This document shows positions 16,232 to 24,635 of a stretch of 31,148 nt of DNA, piece by piece (position 1 is the stretch's first letter; each line of letters opens with the position of its first letter). The translations under genes and the position numbers were made by a program. Source of the DNA: Phycisphaerales bacterium (lineage in GTDB: Bacteria > Planctomycetota > Phycisphaerae > UBA1845 > Fen-1342); contig JALHJL010000048.1 in assembly GCA_022839625.1 (NCBI GenBank), positions 1 to 31,148 on the forward strand, read 5' to 3'. The notes under the pieces were generated by a model. The model ran no database searches. It was not told the origin of the DNA and saw nothing but the letters and a program-made list of their open reading frames with translations.

Positions 16232-17002
16232 ATGAAGAAAGCACTGTGTCTTGTTGTGATGTTGGCTATGGTGGCATCTGCGAGCGCGACGGTGCGTGTA
16301 TTTATCACATCGTCGGCCGGCGGACTCGGCCTGGAAAACCCGGCCAACGCATTCGTCCCAACGATCAGCACCGTGTACAGCAACGGCTTGAACGAGAACG
16401 CGTACGATTACTCTGACTACTATGGCGCGCCTGGGCCGATTCGGCCGGGCGACTTCCCGGCGGTGGATGCCCCGTCGGGGACTGCGGACACCCCGGTGCA
16501 GGTGAATGTCGGTGAGGGCCAGTTCGCGTACGTCTGGCTTCAGTTCCAGGATGAGGTTAAGGGCTCCAAGATCAACGGGCTCCTCGTGCGGGTTAGCGAG
16601 GTGGGCTCGTCCGATCCTGCCAGCAACCTGACCTACAACTGGTACCTGTGCAACAACATGGGGCTGCCTCAGCCGACCAAGCGTTGGGACGGCAACGCGA
16701 CGCCGCCCGCCTATCCCGAGTGGCACAACAATCCGCAGACCTTCGTGGCGATTACGGCCTATGGCCTCCAGAACACGGCGCTCGACGCCCCGTGGAACCT
16801 GTGGGATGGAACCGGCCGTTACGCGCTGCTCGGTGCAATCAACGGCGAAGCCGACATGAAGAAGTACGAGATCAGCATCATAAACATCAGCTATGCCAGC
16901 GGGACGCCAAATGGGTTGGCTGGTGGTGTGTTCCAGTTCGTGCCTGAGCCCGCCAGCTTGCTCCTGATGGGGCTCGCCGGCCTGCTCCTGCGGCGGCGCT
17001 AA
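16232..17002 (+). CDS. PEP-CTERM sorting-domain protein
   Basis: Secreted protein of 256 residues with a short signal peptide (MKKALCLVVMLAMVASASA) and a classic PEP-CTERM tail (FVPEPASLLLMGLAGLLLRRR in outline). The passenger region is unrelated to the tandem pair at 8844-10546. It is rich in Asn, Tyr and Trp, with segments such as NLTYNWYLCNN and APWNLWDGTGRYALLG suggesting a beta-sandwich; I do not recognise the family. GGGAG lies upstream of ATG 16232. It is a single-gene unit, ended by a strong hairpin at 17047-17085. The expected processing is by an exosortase that is not encoded in this window. Confidence 0.9.
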   Translation: MKKALCLVVMLAMVASASATVRVFITSSAGGLGLENPANAFVPTISTVYSNGLNENAYDYSDYYGAPGPIRPGDFPAVDAPSGTADTPVQVNVGEGQFAYVWLQFQDEVKGSKINGLLVRVSEVGSSDPASNLTYNWYLCNNMGLPQPTKRWDGNATPPAYPEWHNNPQTFVAITAYGLQNTALDAPWNLWDGTGRYALLGAINGEADMKKYEISIINISYASGTPNGLAGGVFQFVPEPASLLLMGLAGLLLRRR

Positions 17003-17046
17003 GCGACCCGCGCAGTTTCGGCTGATTGTTGAGTAAGGATTCGATC

Positions 17047-17085
17047 GAGGAGCCGGACCAGTGTCCGGCTCCTCGTGTGTTTCTC
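17047..17085 (+). terminator. Intrinsic terminator after the third PEP-CTERM gene
   Basis: Perfect 12-bp stem GAGGAGCCGGAC (17047-17058), loop CAGT, GTCCGGCTCCTC (17063-17074), followed by a T-rich tail GTGTGTTTCTC. It begins 45 bases after the stop codon. Confidence 0.88.
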
Positions 17086-17246
17086 ACCCTCCGCAAAGAA
17101 GTCCGTTGAAAAAGGGGACTGGCTCCACGCCGGCGGGCATTCGCGGTAGCGCTGCATGGCTCTCTCGCGGTGCCTGTACTCTTTTTTCGCGGAAACGGAG
17201 CCCGCGCCGCGGCTGGGGTGGCTTCACATATGCTCCGGCGGGGTGC

Positions 17247-17301
17247 CACTGGCCGCTTCCTGCCAGTGCGGCCTGAAACACGGGCGGACAAGCCGCCCGT
17301 G
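17247..17301. repeat. Two adjacent intergenic hairpins
   Basis: CACTGGC (17247-17253) pairs with GCCAGTG (17262-17268) across 8 bases. Eleven bases later CACGGGCGG (17279-17287) pairs with CCGCCCGTG (17293-17301) across ACAAG. Such paired GC hairpins resemble dispersed intergenic repeats I recall from planctomycete genomes, but this is from memory and unverified. Apart from these and the candidate promoter at 17336, the region 17086-17398 holds no supported gene. Confidence 0.55.
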
Positions 17302-17335
17302 GTGCCCACACGTTCTCTTCCACAAAGCCCCGCCG

Positions 17336-17363
17336 TTGTCGCGCGCCCGGCTTTCGGTACACT
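17336..17363 (+). promoter_or_regulatory. Candidate promoter of the family 4 glycosidase gene
   Basis: TTGTCG (17336-17341) and TACACT (17358-17363) with a 16-base spacer. The predicted leader is about 30 nt and contains GGAGGAG, the ribosome binding site for ATG 17399. Confidence 0.5.
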
Positions 17364-17398
17364 GACGCCGGTCGGTGCGAACGCTGGAGGAGCGCGCC

Positions 17399-18706
17399 AT
17401 GCCTACGATTTGCTTTCTCGGTGCCGGCAGCGGTTTCAGCGGGCCGATCTGCGCGGACATCATGCTGGCGGCCGGCATCGGCGGCGGGGAAATCCGGCTG
17501 GTCGACGTTGACCTCCAGCGGCTGGACCTCGCGTATCGGCTGGTCCGCAAGATCGCGACCCGCGTCGGCGGCGGGCGCTGGGCGGTCCGGGCCACGACCG
17601 ATCGGCGCGAGGTGCTGCCGGGCACCGACTATGTCATCAACTGCATCGAGGTGTCCGGCATCGACACCGTCCGGATGGACAACGATATCCCGCTGCGGTA
17701 CGGCGTGTCGCAGTGCATCGGCGACACGATCGGGCCGGGGGGCCTGATGAAGGCCCTGCGCACGGGGCCGGTCTGGCTGGACGTGCTGCGCGACTGTGAA
17801 GAGCTGTGCCCGCAAGCCTGGGTGCTGAACTACACGAACCCCATGAGTACCCTGTGCCTCGCCGCCGCGCGGACCTCGCCCATGACGGTCGTGGGGCTGT
17901 GTCACTCGGTGCAGAGCAGCAGCCGCCAACTGGCCGCGTACGCAGGGGTTCCCTACGGCGAGTTGGGTTGGACGTGCGGGGGCATCAACCATATGTCCTG
18001 GTTCACGACGCTCCGCCACAAGGGCCGAGACGTGTACCCCGAGCTGCGTCGCAAGGTGGAGGCGTCGCGGGAGCTGTGGGAGAAGGACCCCGTGCGGTTC
18101 GACATCATGCTGCACTTCGGTGCGTTCGTGACCGAGTCCAGCGGGCACTTCTCCGAGTATGTGCCGTACTACCGCAAGCGGCGTGAGCTGGGGGAGCGCT
18201 ACTGTCGGGCCGGATATCTCGGGCAGGAGAGCTTCTACGCGGACAACTGGCCGAAGTGGCGCCGCGAGACGGATGACTCGCGCGCGCGGGTGCTGGCGGG
18301 CACAGAGGAGCTGACGCCCGAGCGCTCGCTGGAGTACGCTTCCTACGTGATCGAGGCGCGCGAGACCAATGCCCCCTGCGTGGTCCACGGCAACGTGCCC
18401 AACCACGGGCTGATCGATAACCTGCCGGCCGACGGCTGCGTCGAGGTGGCTTGCGTCGTGGACCGCCACGGCGTTCACCCGACCCACTTCGGCCCGCTGC
18501 CGCCGCAGCTCGCGGCCCTGTGCCGTACGAACATGAGCGTGTTCGATCTGATGGCGACGGCGGTGATCGAGCGGAGCAAGGAGGCGGCGATCCACGCGCT
18601 CCTGCTGGACCCGCTCACCGCGGCGGTGTGCTGCCCGGCCGAGATTCGCCAGATGGCGGAGGAGCTGCTGGCCGCGGAGCGCGCCTACCTTCCGGAACTC
18701 CGGTAG
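17399..18706 (+). CDS. Glycoside hydrolase family 4 (alpha-galactosidase/alpha-glucosidase type)
   Basis: NAD- and divalent-metal-dependent glycosidase of 435 residues. Family 4 enzymes cleave by an oxidation-elimination route. A Rossmann nucleotide loop sits at the N-terminus (FLGAGSGFSGP). NYTNPM follows near residue 143. The metal ligands Cys168 (GLCHSV) and His198 (GGINHMSWF) match the Cys/His pair seen in characterised members. Length equals the usual 430-480. GGAGGAG upstream decides ATG 17399. The resemblance is strongest to the AglA/MelA branch, so an alpha-glucoside or alpha-galactoside substrate is likely, but specificity cannot be told. No transporter or regulator is adjacent; a weak hairpin at 18732-18750 follows. 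Confidence 0.92.
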   Translation: MPTICFLGAGSGFSGPICADIMLAAGIGGGEIRLVDVDLQRLDLAYRLVRKIATRVGGGRWAVRATTDRREVLPGTDYVINCIEVSGIDTVRMDNDIPLRYGVSQCIGDTIGPGGLMKALRTGPVWLDVLRDCEELCPQAWVLNYTNPMSTLCLAAARTSPMTVVGLCHSVQSSSRQLAAYAGVPYGELGWTCGGINHMSWFTTLRHKGRDVYPELRRKVEASRELWEKDPVRFDIMLHFGAFVTESSGHFSEYVPYYRKRRELGERYCRAGYLGQESFYADNWPKWRRETDDSRARVLAGTEELTPERSLEYASYVIEARETNAPCVVHGNVPNHGLIDNLPADGCVEVACVVDRHGVHPTHFGPLPPQLAALCRTNMSVFDLMATAVIERSKEAAIHALLLDPLTAAVCCPAEIRQMAEELLAAERAYLPELR

Positions 18707-18731
18707 CGATTCCCGGGGCTGCTATTGCGCT

Positions 18732-18750
18732 GGGCGCAGTTTTGGCGCCC
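18732..18750 (+). terminator. Weak hairpin after the family 4 glycosidase
   Basis: GGGCGC (18732-18737), loop AGTTTTG, GCGCCC (18745-18750), starting 26 bases after the stop codon. No T tract follows, so the function as a terminator is uncertain. Confidence 0.3.
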
Positions 18751-18881
18751 CGTCCATTCGACCGCTGGCAAGCGTCGCACGTGCACGTCGATAGCGCCAT
18801 GAGAGCCCGACCGCGCCGTGGTAGCGCATGCGGGATGCGCCCTGCCTGTCAGGCGGTGCGGCGAAGCGACAGGAGCCGAGC

Positions 18882-20549
18882 ATGTGCGGTCAGTTTATTA
18901 AGTACGTCATTCCTCTCGTGCTGTGTCTGGTTCTGGGCGGTTGCCCGGGCGCGAACACGGGCGGCAACGCTCCGCCTGGCGGTGACGAAGTCACCCCCGA
19001 CGGCGGCGATGCCGACACGAACCAGGACCCCGGCGTCGACGGCGACGACAACGACGGGCAACCCGCCGGCGCGGTTGCCCTGCGCGGTCGCATCAATCCC
19101 GGGCAGGCGGCGAAGCGCCGGCCGCGTTTGCAGGGTGCCGAGCTATATTCCTACACCGTGGTCGCCCAGAGTGACGCGACCGGCGTGGTCTATCGAGGTG
19201 CGACGAGCGAGGAGGGGGACTTCCAGATTGACATCCCGGCAGATGAAGCGGGCAACTCGTTCATGGTCACGATTCTGGGACCGGACGGGCGTGCGGTGGG
19301 ACCGGTGATCCTGGACGCGGCCAACAACGAAGGTGCGACCGGCCTGGCAATGGAACGCGACGCGGACCTCGGTACGCTCGATCTGCCGGACGATCCGACG
19401 CAAGCACCGATTGCGCCCGGCGCCGACGGGGACGTGGCCGACCTCGTTGACCACTCCATCACGGCGCGTTTGAACGACAACGGCGTGCCCGTGGGCTTGG
19501 GATCGGTGGGCAAGGGCGCGGACGCCGTGGCCGAGACCAACCGAGCCGAAGGGGTCGTGGACACGGACGGCGATGGGCTCATCGACATGCTTGATGCCGA
19601 CGATGACGGCAACGGGATCGTGGATGACTTCGACGCCGGCGGAGACGCCGGCCCGCGGCCGCCCGATGTCCAGGCCAACTTCTTCATGAACTTGAAGGTC
19701 CAAGCCGAGCTGGCCCCAGCCTACTATGCCGGGACGCCGGAGGAGATTGCGGCCCGCTTGGCACAGGACACGGTGATCACGTTCGAGGTGCTGGGCGAGC
19801 CGAACGCGTCCCGCACGATCGCTTCCGCCCGGCTGTTGGAGACTCCGGGGCCGGCGTACTTGACCGGGGCGACGACGACTGGGAACGTCCCCGGGAGCCC
19901 CGCGCTATGGTCAGAGGCCAACTACGCCTTCGTCCAACAATCCGACAGGTTCTACGTGTTCGTGTGCCCAAACGCGGTGATGGACGCCGGCGACAGCTTC
20001 ACGGTGGAGATCACGTTCGATGACAGCACCGTCGAGCAGTACTGCCGAATGATCAACTACGTGTTCAAGAACATACCGAAGCTGCTGCAATACGGTCCGC
20101 CCGGCAATCTGACCGCATTCGACGTGACCGACCCAAACACCAACGGAACCCACGCCCAGCCGATTCCAGTGGACGGTACTCAAGACCTGATCCTGGTCTT
20201 TGAGCCTCCGCCCGACGAGACCGGCGCGCCGATCACCGGGATGAATTACTCGTTCCAGATGTTCTACTTCGGTGATGGCGGCCAGCTCAACCAAGATATT
20301 GATGTCCAGGCCACCTGGCCGTCGCCGGTGCCCGGCCTGGACCGAACCATGTACTGGGTGTGGGCCGACGAACTGGGCGATCTCTCGCCGGAGGGTACCT
20401 ACACCGTGACGCTGCCTCGCGATGTCTTCCCCGATACCGTGACCCTCACTTCGGGCCAGCCAGCGGCAGTGGAATTCTACAAGATCGACATTACTGCCGA
20501 AGCCCCGACCGGTAACGCCGCCATCATGTTGGCCTTCGTCAGAGAGTGA
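18882..20549 (+). CDS. Large lipoprotein with calcium-binding (thrombospondin type 3-like) repeats
   Basis: Surface or periplasmic lipoprotein of 555 residues; the lipobox is LVLGGC. An acidic Gly/Asp-rich linker follows. Next is a beta-rich section (YSYTVVAQSDATGVVYRGAT, EEGDFQIDIPA) that resembles a carboxypeptidase-regulatory-like or transthyretin-like domain. Then comes VDTDGDGLIDMLDADDDGNGIVDDFD, overlapping calcium loops of the type 3 thrombospondin/OmpA-linker kind. The C-terminal 300 residues form an unrecognised beta-rich region. AGGAG 6 nt upstream fixes ATG 18882. The gene is monocistronic between hairpins. No enzymatic residues were identified, so a structural or binding role is the reasonable guess. 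Confidence 0.85.
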   Translation: MCGQFIKYVIPLVLCLVLGGCPGANTGGNAPPGGDEVTPDGGDADTNQDPGVDGDDNDGQPAGAVALRGRINPGQAAKRRPRLQGAELYSYTVVAQSDATGVVYRGATSEEGDFQIDIPADEAGNSFMVTILGPDGRAVGPVILDAANNEGATGLAMERDADLGTLDLPDDPTQAPIAPGADGDVADLVDHSITARLNDNGVPVGLGSVGKGADAVAETNRAEGVVDTDGDGLIDMLDADDDGNGIVDDFDAGGDAGPRPPDVQANFFMNLKVQAELAPAYYAGTPEEIAARLAQDTVITFEVLGEPNASRTIASARLLETPGPAYLTGATTTGNVPGSPALWSEANYAFVQQSDRFYVFVCPNAVMDAGDSFTVEITFDDSTVEQYCRMINYVFKNIPKLLQYGPPGNLTAFDVTDPNTNGTHAQPIPVDGTQDLILVFEPPPDETGAPITGMNYSFQMFYFGDGGQLNQDIDVQATWPSPVPGLDRTMYWVWADELGDLSPEGTYTVTLPRDVFPDTVTLTSGQPAAVEFYKIDITAEAPTGNAAIMLAFVRE

Positions 20550-20587
20550 GGCTCCCGCTTCGCGCTCAGAGGCCGGCGGTCCGGATT

Positions 20588-20607
20588 GCATGCCGGAACC
20601 GGCATGC
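20588..20607. terminator. Palindrome after the large lipoprotein gene
   Basis: GCATGCCGG and CCGGCATGC separated by AA: a 9-bp perfect inverted repeat 39 bases after the stop codon at 20549. There is no T tract, so a role in termination or mRNA end protection is only suggested. Confidence 0.45.
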
Positions 20608-20654
20608 CTCCGGATTCGGCGGGCGACGTTCGCCGTGCCCTCATCGTGACCATG

Positions 20655-20703
20655 GCCGCCCGCCGCAGGAGTCTCGTTGGGCCACACTTCTGCGGCGGGC
20701 GGC
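20655..20703. repeat. Long imperfect inverted repeat (18-bp arms)
   Basis: GCCGCCCGCCGCAGGAGT (20655-20672) pairs with ACTTCTGCGGCGGGCGGC (20686-20703), with 17 Watson-Crick pairs and one G-U, around a 13-base loop. It lies just upstream of the candidate promoter at 20741-20769. It could be a transcription barrier between genes or an operator-like element. Confidence 0.65.
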
Positions 20704-20740
20704 GCTGCGCATCCCCTGCCGGGCCCGCGACCTGAAGCAC

Positions 20741-20769
20741 TTGGAAAACGCCCGGCCTTGGGTTATACG
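20741..20769 (+). promoter_or_regulatory. Candidate promoter of the sensory/receiver protein gene
   Basis: TTGGAA (20741-20746) and TATACG (20764-20769) with a 17-base spacer. This would give a leader of about 42 nt before ATG 20818 and could drive the debranching enzyme gene as well. Confidence 0.5.
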
Positions 20770-20817
20770 AGGGATATTGAAGGACCGGTTGGGACCCAGA
20801 GCGTAGACGGACACCCG

Positions 20818-22497
20818 ATGGCCAGCCCGCCCACTGCCACACGGAAGCGGCGTATCCTGCTCCTGATGGGGCCGGAAGACGTTTCGGAATGGCTCCCGAT
20901 GCTCGGCGGCGAGGTCGATGTCCACCGCGTTGCGACGTTCCCCGAGGCCCAGGCCGCGCTGCGCGAGCAGACGTTCGATGCGGTGTTGTGCCCCGGCGCC
21001 GAGTTGCAGCCGCTGACTTCGGCGGCCGGCCGCGGCCAGGCCCGCATGATCCTGGACGGCATCGCCCAGGGGGTCTGCGTGGTGGATTGCCAGGGTCGGC
21101 TCACGTGGAGCAATACCGCGCTGAACAGCTATGCCCCCGAGGTGATCGAGACCATTCGGGCCGCGTGTGTCGAGCTCACGCCGCAGATCAGCGCCGCTCC
21201 GCCGCAGGCCACCGCTTCGTGCTCGATCAAGGTCGGGCAGCAGAGCTTCGACCTGACGGCCAGCGGGCTGCGAAACTCCGCGGGGGAGCTTGATCGCGTG
21301 GTAGGACTGGTGCATGACACCACGTCGCTGGCCCGGATGCGGGAGAAGCTGGACGCGATCGATGCCGCGGGGCGCGAGCTGGTGGCGCTGGACGTGGACG
21401 CCACGGCCCACCTGGAAGTGCCCGAGCGTCTGCAACTGCTCGAGGACAACCTGATCCGCTACTGTCGCGAGCTGCTCAACTTCACGCACTTCTCCGTGCG
21501 GGTGTTGGACCCCCAGACCGGCCGCCTCGACGCCGTGCTGGCCGGCGGGTTCTCGGAGCCGGCCAACGGGGTTGCGATCTACGCGCGCCCGGAGGGGAAC
21601 GGCATCAGCGGGTACGTCGCCGCGACGGGGCAGTCCTACATCTGCCCGGACATCGCCCAGGATCCGCTGTACCTGCCGGGGCTGGAATGTGCGCGCTCGT
21701 CGCTGACGGTCCCGCTCCGCCTGAACGAGCGCGTCGTGGGCGTGTTCAACGTGGAGTCGGACGAGCCGGCCGCGTTTACCGAGGAAGACCGGCAGGTGGC
21801 GGAGATTTTCGCCCGCTACATCGCGGTCGCGTTGCAACTGCTGCGGCTGCTGGTTGTGGAGCGGAGCGAGACGACCGGCCAACTGGCCGCCGACGTGCGG
21901 GCCGAGTTGGCCGAGCCCCTGAACGAGATCGTCGCCGAGGCGACCCGCTTGCTTCAGGAATCGCCCGGCGGCGATGAGTGCGGCCGGCGCCTGCACGCGA
22001 TCATCGGCCAGGTGGACCGCGTCAGGGAGATCCTCCAGGCGATGACTGCCCCGCCGGCCATCCGCGGCCTGGGGCCCGCTGCCGCCGCGGAGACGAAGCC
22101 GGCGCTGCACGGCAAGCGCGTGCTCGTGGCCGACGATGAGGAGATCATCCGCGAGACCATCGCCGACGTGCTTTCGAAGGCCGGCGCGATGCCGGTCATG
22201 GCCCGCGACGGCGAAGAGGCGGTCGCGATGGTCGCCGCGCAGCACTTTGACCTGGTCCTCTCGGACATCAAGATGCCGCACAAGAACGGCTACGAGGTGT
22301 TCGCGGCCACGAAGCAGGCCCGCCCCCAGTGCCCGGTCATTCTGATCACGGGTTTCGGATACGATCCCGACCATTCGATCGTGCGGGCCAGCCGGGAGGG
22401 TCTGGCCGGCGTCCTGTTCAAGCCGTTCAAGGTCGAGCAGTTGCTCGAGTTGATTGAGAAAGCCGTCCAAGCGCCCACGGTCGGCGACCCCGCCTGA
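20818..22497 (+). CDS. PAS-GAF sensory protein with C-terminal receiver domain and no kinase core
   Basis: Cytoplasmic signalling protein of 559 residues. Residues about 12-70 look like a degenerate receiver fold (RILLLMGPEDVSEWL ... FDAVLCPG) in which the phosphoacceptor Asp is replaced. A PAS domain (about 75-175, ILDGIAQGVCVVD) and a GAF domain (about 204-345) follow. Next is a helical stretch like a histidine-kinase dimerisation region but without the His (LAADVRAELAEPLNEIV). A complete receiver domain closes the protein, with acidic pair Asp439-Asp440, phosphoacceptor Asp483 and Lys535 in FKPF. No HATPase domain is present, so it must be phosphorylated by another kinase or act by protein contact. 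The ATG at 20818 has a weak ribosome binding site. The next gene begins 34 bases downstream. Confidence 0.85.
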   Translation: MASPPTATRKRRILLLMGPEDVSEWLPMLGGEVDVHRVATFPEAQAALREQTFDAVLCPGAELQPLTSAAGRGQARMILDGIAQGVCVVDCQGRLTWSNTALNSYAPEVIETIRAACVELTPQISAAPPQATASCSIKVGQQSFDLTASGLRNSAGELDRVVGLVHDTTSLARMREKLDAIDAAGRELVALDVDATAHLEVPERLQLLEDNLIRYCRELLNFTHFSVRVLDPQTGRLDAVLAGGFSEPANGVAIYARPEGNGISGYVAATGQSYICPDIAQDPLYLPGLECARSSLTVPLRLNERVVGVFNVESDEPAAFTEEDRQVAEIFARYIAVALQLLRLLVVERSETTGQLAADVRAELAEPLNEIVAEATRLLQESPGGDECGRRLHAIIGQVDRVREILQAMTAPPAIRGLGPAAAAETKPALHGKRVLVADDEEIIRETIADVLSKAGAMPVMARDGEEAVAMVAAQHFDLVLSDIKMPHKNGYEVFAATKQARPQCPVILITGFGYDPDHSIVRASREGLAGVLFKPFKVEQLLELIEKAVQAPTVGDPA

Positions 22498-22531
22498 CCG
22501 GCGTGCGTCCCGCGACCACGCTGCGTGTCCC

Positions 22532-24547
22532 ATGTACCTTCATCTTCCCGATCGCCTGTGTACCGAGCCGCTGCCGGCCCTCGAGCGCGAGTGGCTGGTG
22601 ACCAACGGCCTCGGCGGATTCGCCGCCGGTACAGTGGCCGGCGGGCTGACGCGACGCTACCACGGCCTGCTCGTGGCGGCGCTTCATCCGCCGGTCGGAC
22701 GCCGGCTGCTGGTCGCCAAGCTGGATGAGCGGGCCGAGGTCGGCGACGAGTCGTTCGCGCTCTACACCAACGTCTGGCGGAGCGGCATCGAGGAGCCGGC
22801 CGGGTGCCGCCTGTTGCGCCGGTTCGACCTGGTGGAGGGGGTGCCGACGTGGACGTTTCAGTTGGGCCCCGCGCGCCTCGTCAAGCGCATCTGGATGGAG
22901 CCCGGCCACAATGTCACGTTCGTCGGATACGAGCTGGATGCGTCGGCGCCGCCGCTGGTGCTTTCCTGCCGGCTGTTGGTGAACGACCGCGACCACCACT
23001 TCCTGACCCGCCCCGGAGCGCAGACGTTTCAGGCGCAGGCGGCGGGCGCGGAACTGGTGATCCGGCCGCCGGAATGCGGCGTGCCGATTCACGCGCGCTG
23101 CCTGTCGGGTCCGCGCGTGCAGCCGAAGTGGCAGCCTGATTGCTCCTGGTGCCGTGACTTTCACCTGCCGGTGGAGGCCGCGCGCGGACAGGACCACCTG
23201 GACGACCACCTCGCGATCGGACGCTGCACGGTGACGCTACGACCGGGGCAGACGGTCACGTTTCGTTTCGCGGCCGGGGCTCCCGCCGAGCAGGATGAAC
23301 GCCGTGCGCTCGAGCGGTACCGGCAGCACTCGCGCGCCCGGCTCGAGGAGTGGGCGACGTGCCGCCGCCCGCGCGCCCTGGGACCCGCGGTGCCGCTCGG
23401 GCAGCTCGTGCTGGCGGCGGACCAGTTCATCGCGTCGCGGCCTGCGGCCGGCGAGCGGGACGGCCATACCGTGATCGCCGGCTATCCCTGGTTCACCGAT
23501 TGGGGGCGGGACACGATGATCTCGCTTCCCGGCCTGACGCTGGCGACGGGCCGCTTCGAGATCGCCCGGCAGATCCTGCGCACGTGGGCCCGGCACGTCG
23601 AACAGGGCATGATTCCCAATCGCTTCCCGGATGAGGGCAGCCGGCCCGAGTACAACACCGCCGACGCGACCCTCTGGTACTTGTGGGCCATCGATCAGTA
23701 CGTGCGCGCCACCGGCGACGTGGACACGCTCGTCGAGCTGCTCCCGGTCATGAAGGACATCGTCGCCTGGCACCGGCGCGGGACGCGGCACAACATCCGC
23801 GTCGGCGACGACGGCCTCGTTCATGCCGGAGAGGGCGGGGTCAATCTCACTTGGATGGACGCGAAGATCGGCGACCGCGTGATCACGCCGCGGATGGGTA
23901 AGCCCGTCGAGCTGAGCGCCCTGTGGTACGACGGGCTGTGCAACCTGGCCAGGCTGGCCGACCTCTGCGACGAGCCGGGCGACGAGTACGTGCGGCTGGC
24001 CGAGGCCACCCGCCGGTCGTTCCACCGTTTCTGGAATGAGAAGCTGGGGTGCTGTCACGACGTGCTTGACGGTCCCCACGGCACGGAGTCGCAGGTCCGG
24101 CCGAACCAGGTGTTTGCCGTCTCGTTGACGCATTCGCCGCTCGAACGTGAGTGGCAGGCGGCCGTGGTCGCGGTCTGCGAGCGCAGCTTGCTGACACGGT
24201 TCGGGTTGCGCAGCCTCGACCCGCACGACCACAGCTACCGCGGGCGATACGCCGGCACCTTGCTCCAGCGCGACGAGGCCTACCACCAGGGCACGGTCTG
24301 GGGCTGGCTGCTGGGTCCGTTCGTGCTCGCGCATTACCGGGTCCACCGTGACGCGCAGCAGGCGCGGCGGTTCCTTGAGCCAATGCTCGGGCAACTGTGG
24401 ACCGCGGGTGTCGGCTCGCTCAGCGAGGTCTTCGATGGCGACGAGCCGCACCGGCCGGGCGGGTGCTTCGCGCAGGCCTGGACGGTGGCGGAAACGCTGC
24501 GGGCGTGGTGCCTGACTCAATCGGCGCCGGACCCGGGTCGGGGGTAG
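22532..24547 (+). CDS. Glycogen-debranching-type amylo-alpha-1,6-glucosidase
   Basis: Protein of 671 residues of the bacterial/archaeal glycogen debranching family (GDE N-terminal domain plus an (alpha/alpha)6-barrel GH133-like C-terminus). The N-terminal signature is EWLVTNGLGGFAAGTVAGGLTRRYHGLL. Barrel motifs include PWFTDWGRDTMISLPGL near residue 325, NLTWMDAKIGDRVITPRMGKPVELSALWY near 440, and YHQGTVWGWLLGPFV. It would remove alpha-1,6 branches during glycogen breakdown. It starts 34 bases after the receiver protein stop; ATG 22532 has no Shine-Dalgarno, suggesting coupled or leader-independent translation. The convergent gene downstream leaves 88 bases. Cytoplasmic; no signal peptide. 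Confidence 0.93.
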   Translation: MYLHLPDRLCTEPLPALEREWLVTNGLGGFAAGTVAGGLTRRYHGLLVAALHPPVGRRLLVAKLDERAEVGDESFALYTNVWRSGIEEPAGCRLLRRFDLVEGVPTWTFQLGPARLVKRIWMEPGHNVTFVGYELDASAPPLVLSCRLLVNDRDHHFLTRPGAQTFQAQAAGAELVIRPPECGVPIHARCLSGPRVQPKWQPDCSWCRDFHLPVEAARGQDHLDDHLAIGRCTVTLRPGQTVTFRFAAGAPAEQDERRALERYRQHSRARLEEWATCRRPRALGPAVPLGQLVLAADQFIASRPAAGERDGHTVIAGYPWFTDWGRDTMISLPGLTLATGRFEIARQILRTWARHVEQGMIPNRFPDEGSRPEYNTADATLWYLWAIDQYVRATGDVDTLVELLPVMKDIVAWHRRGTRHNIRVGDDGLVHAGEGGVNLTWMDAKIGDRVITPRMGKPVELSALWYDGLCNLARLADLCDEPGDEYVRLAEATRRSFHRFWNEKLGCCHDVLDGPHGTESQVRPNQVFAVSLTHSPLEREWQAAVVAVCERSLLTRFGLRSLDPHDHSYRGRYAGTLLQRDEAYHQGTVWGWLLGPFVLAHYRVHRDAQQARRFLEPMLGQLWTAGVGSLSEVFDGDEPHRPGGCFAQAWTVAETLRAWCLTQSAPDPGRG

Positions 24548-24635
24548 TGGCAGCGCACACGACGTCCGCCCGCGAATTCCCCGCAGTTCCCGTCGGCATG
24601 CGCCCCGTGCGGGCACATCGGTGCCAGGTCGCTCC

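Noticed and set aside
17047..17074. Possible second MITE copy sharing the CCGGAC/GTCCGG core with the element at 30945
   Set aside because: Only the hairpin core is shared; there are no matching terminal repeats, and position and T-rich tail fit an ordinary terminator better.
20641..22533. Long minus-strand frame of 630 codons opposite the PAS-GAF-receiver gene
   Set aside because: No recognisable domain and Arg/Gln/His-rich; the plus-strand gene has unambiguous receiver motifs.
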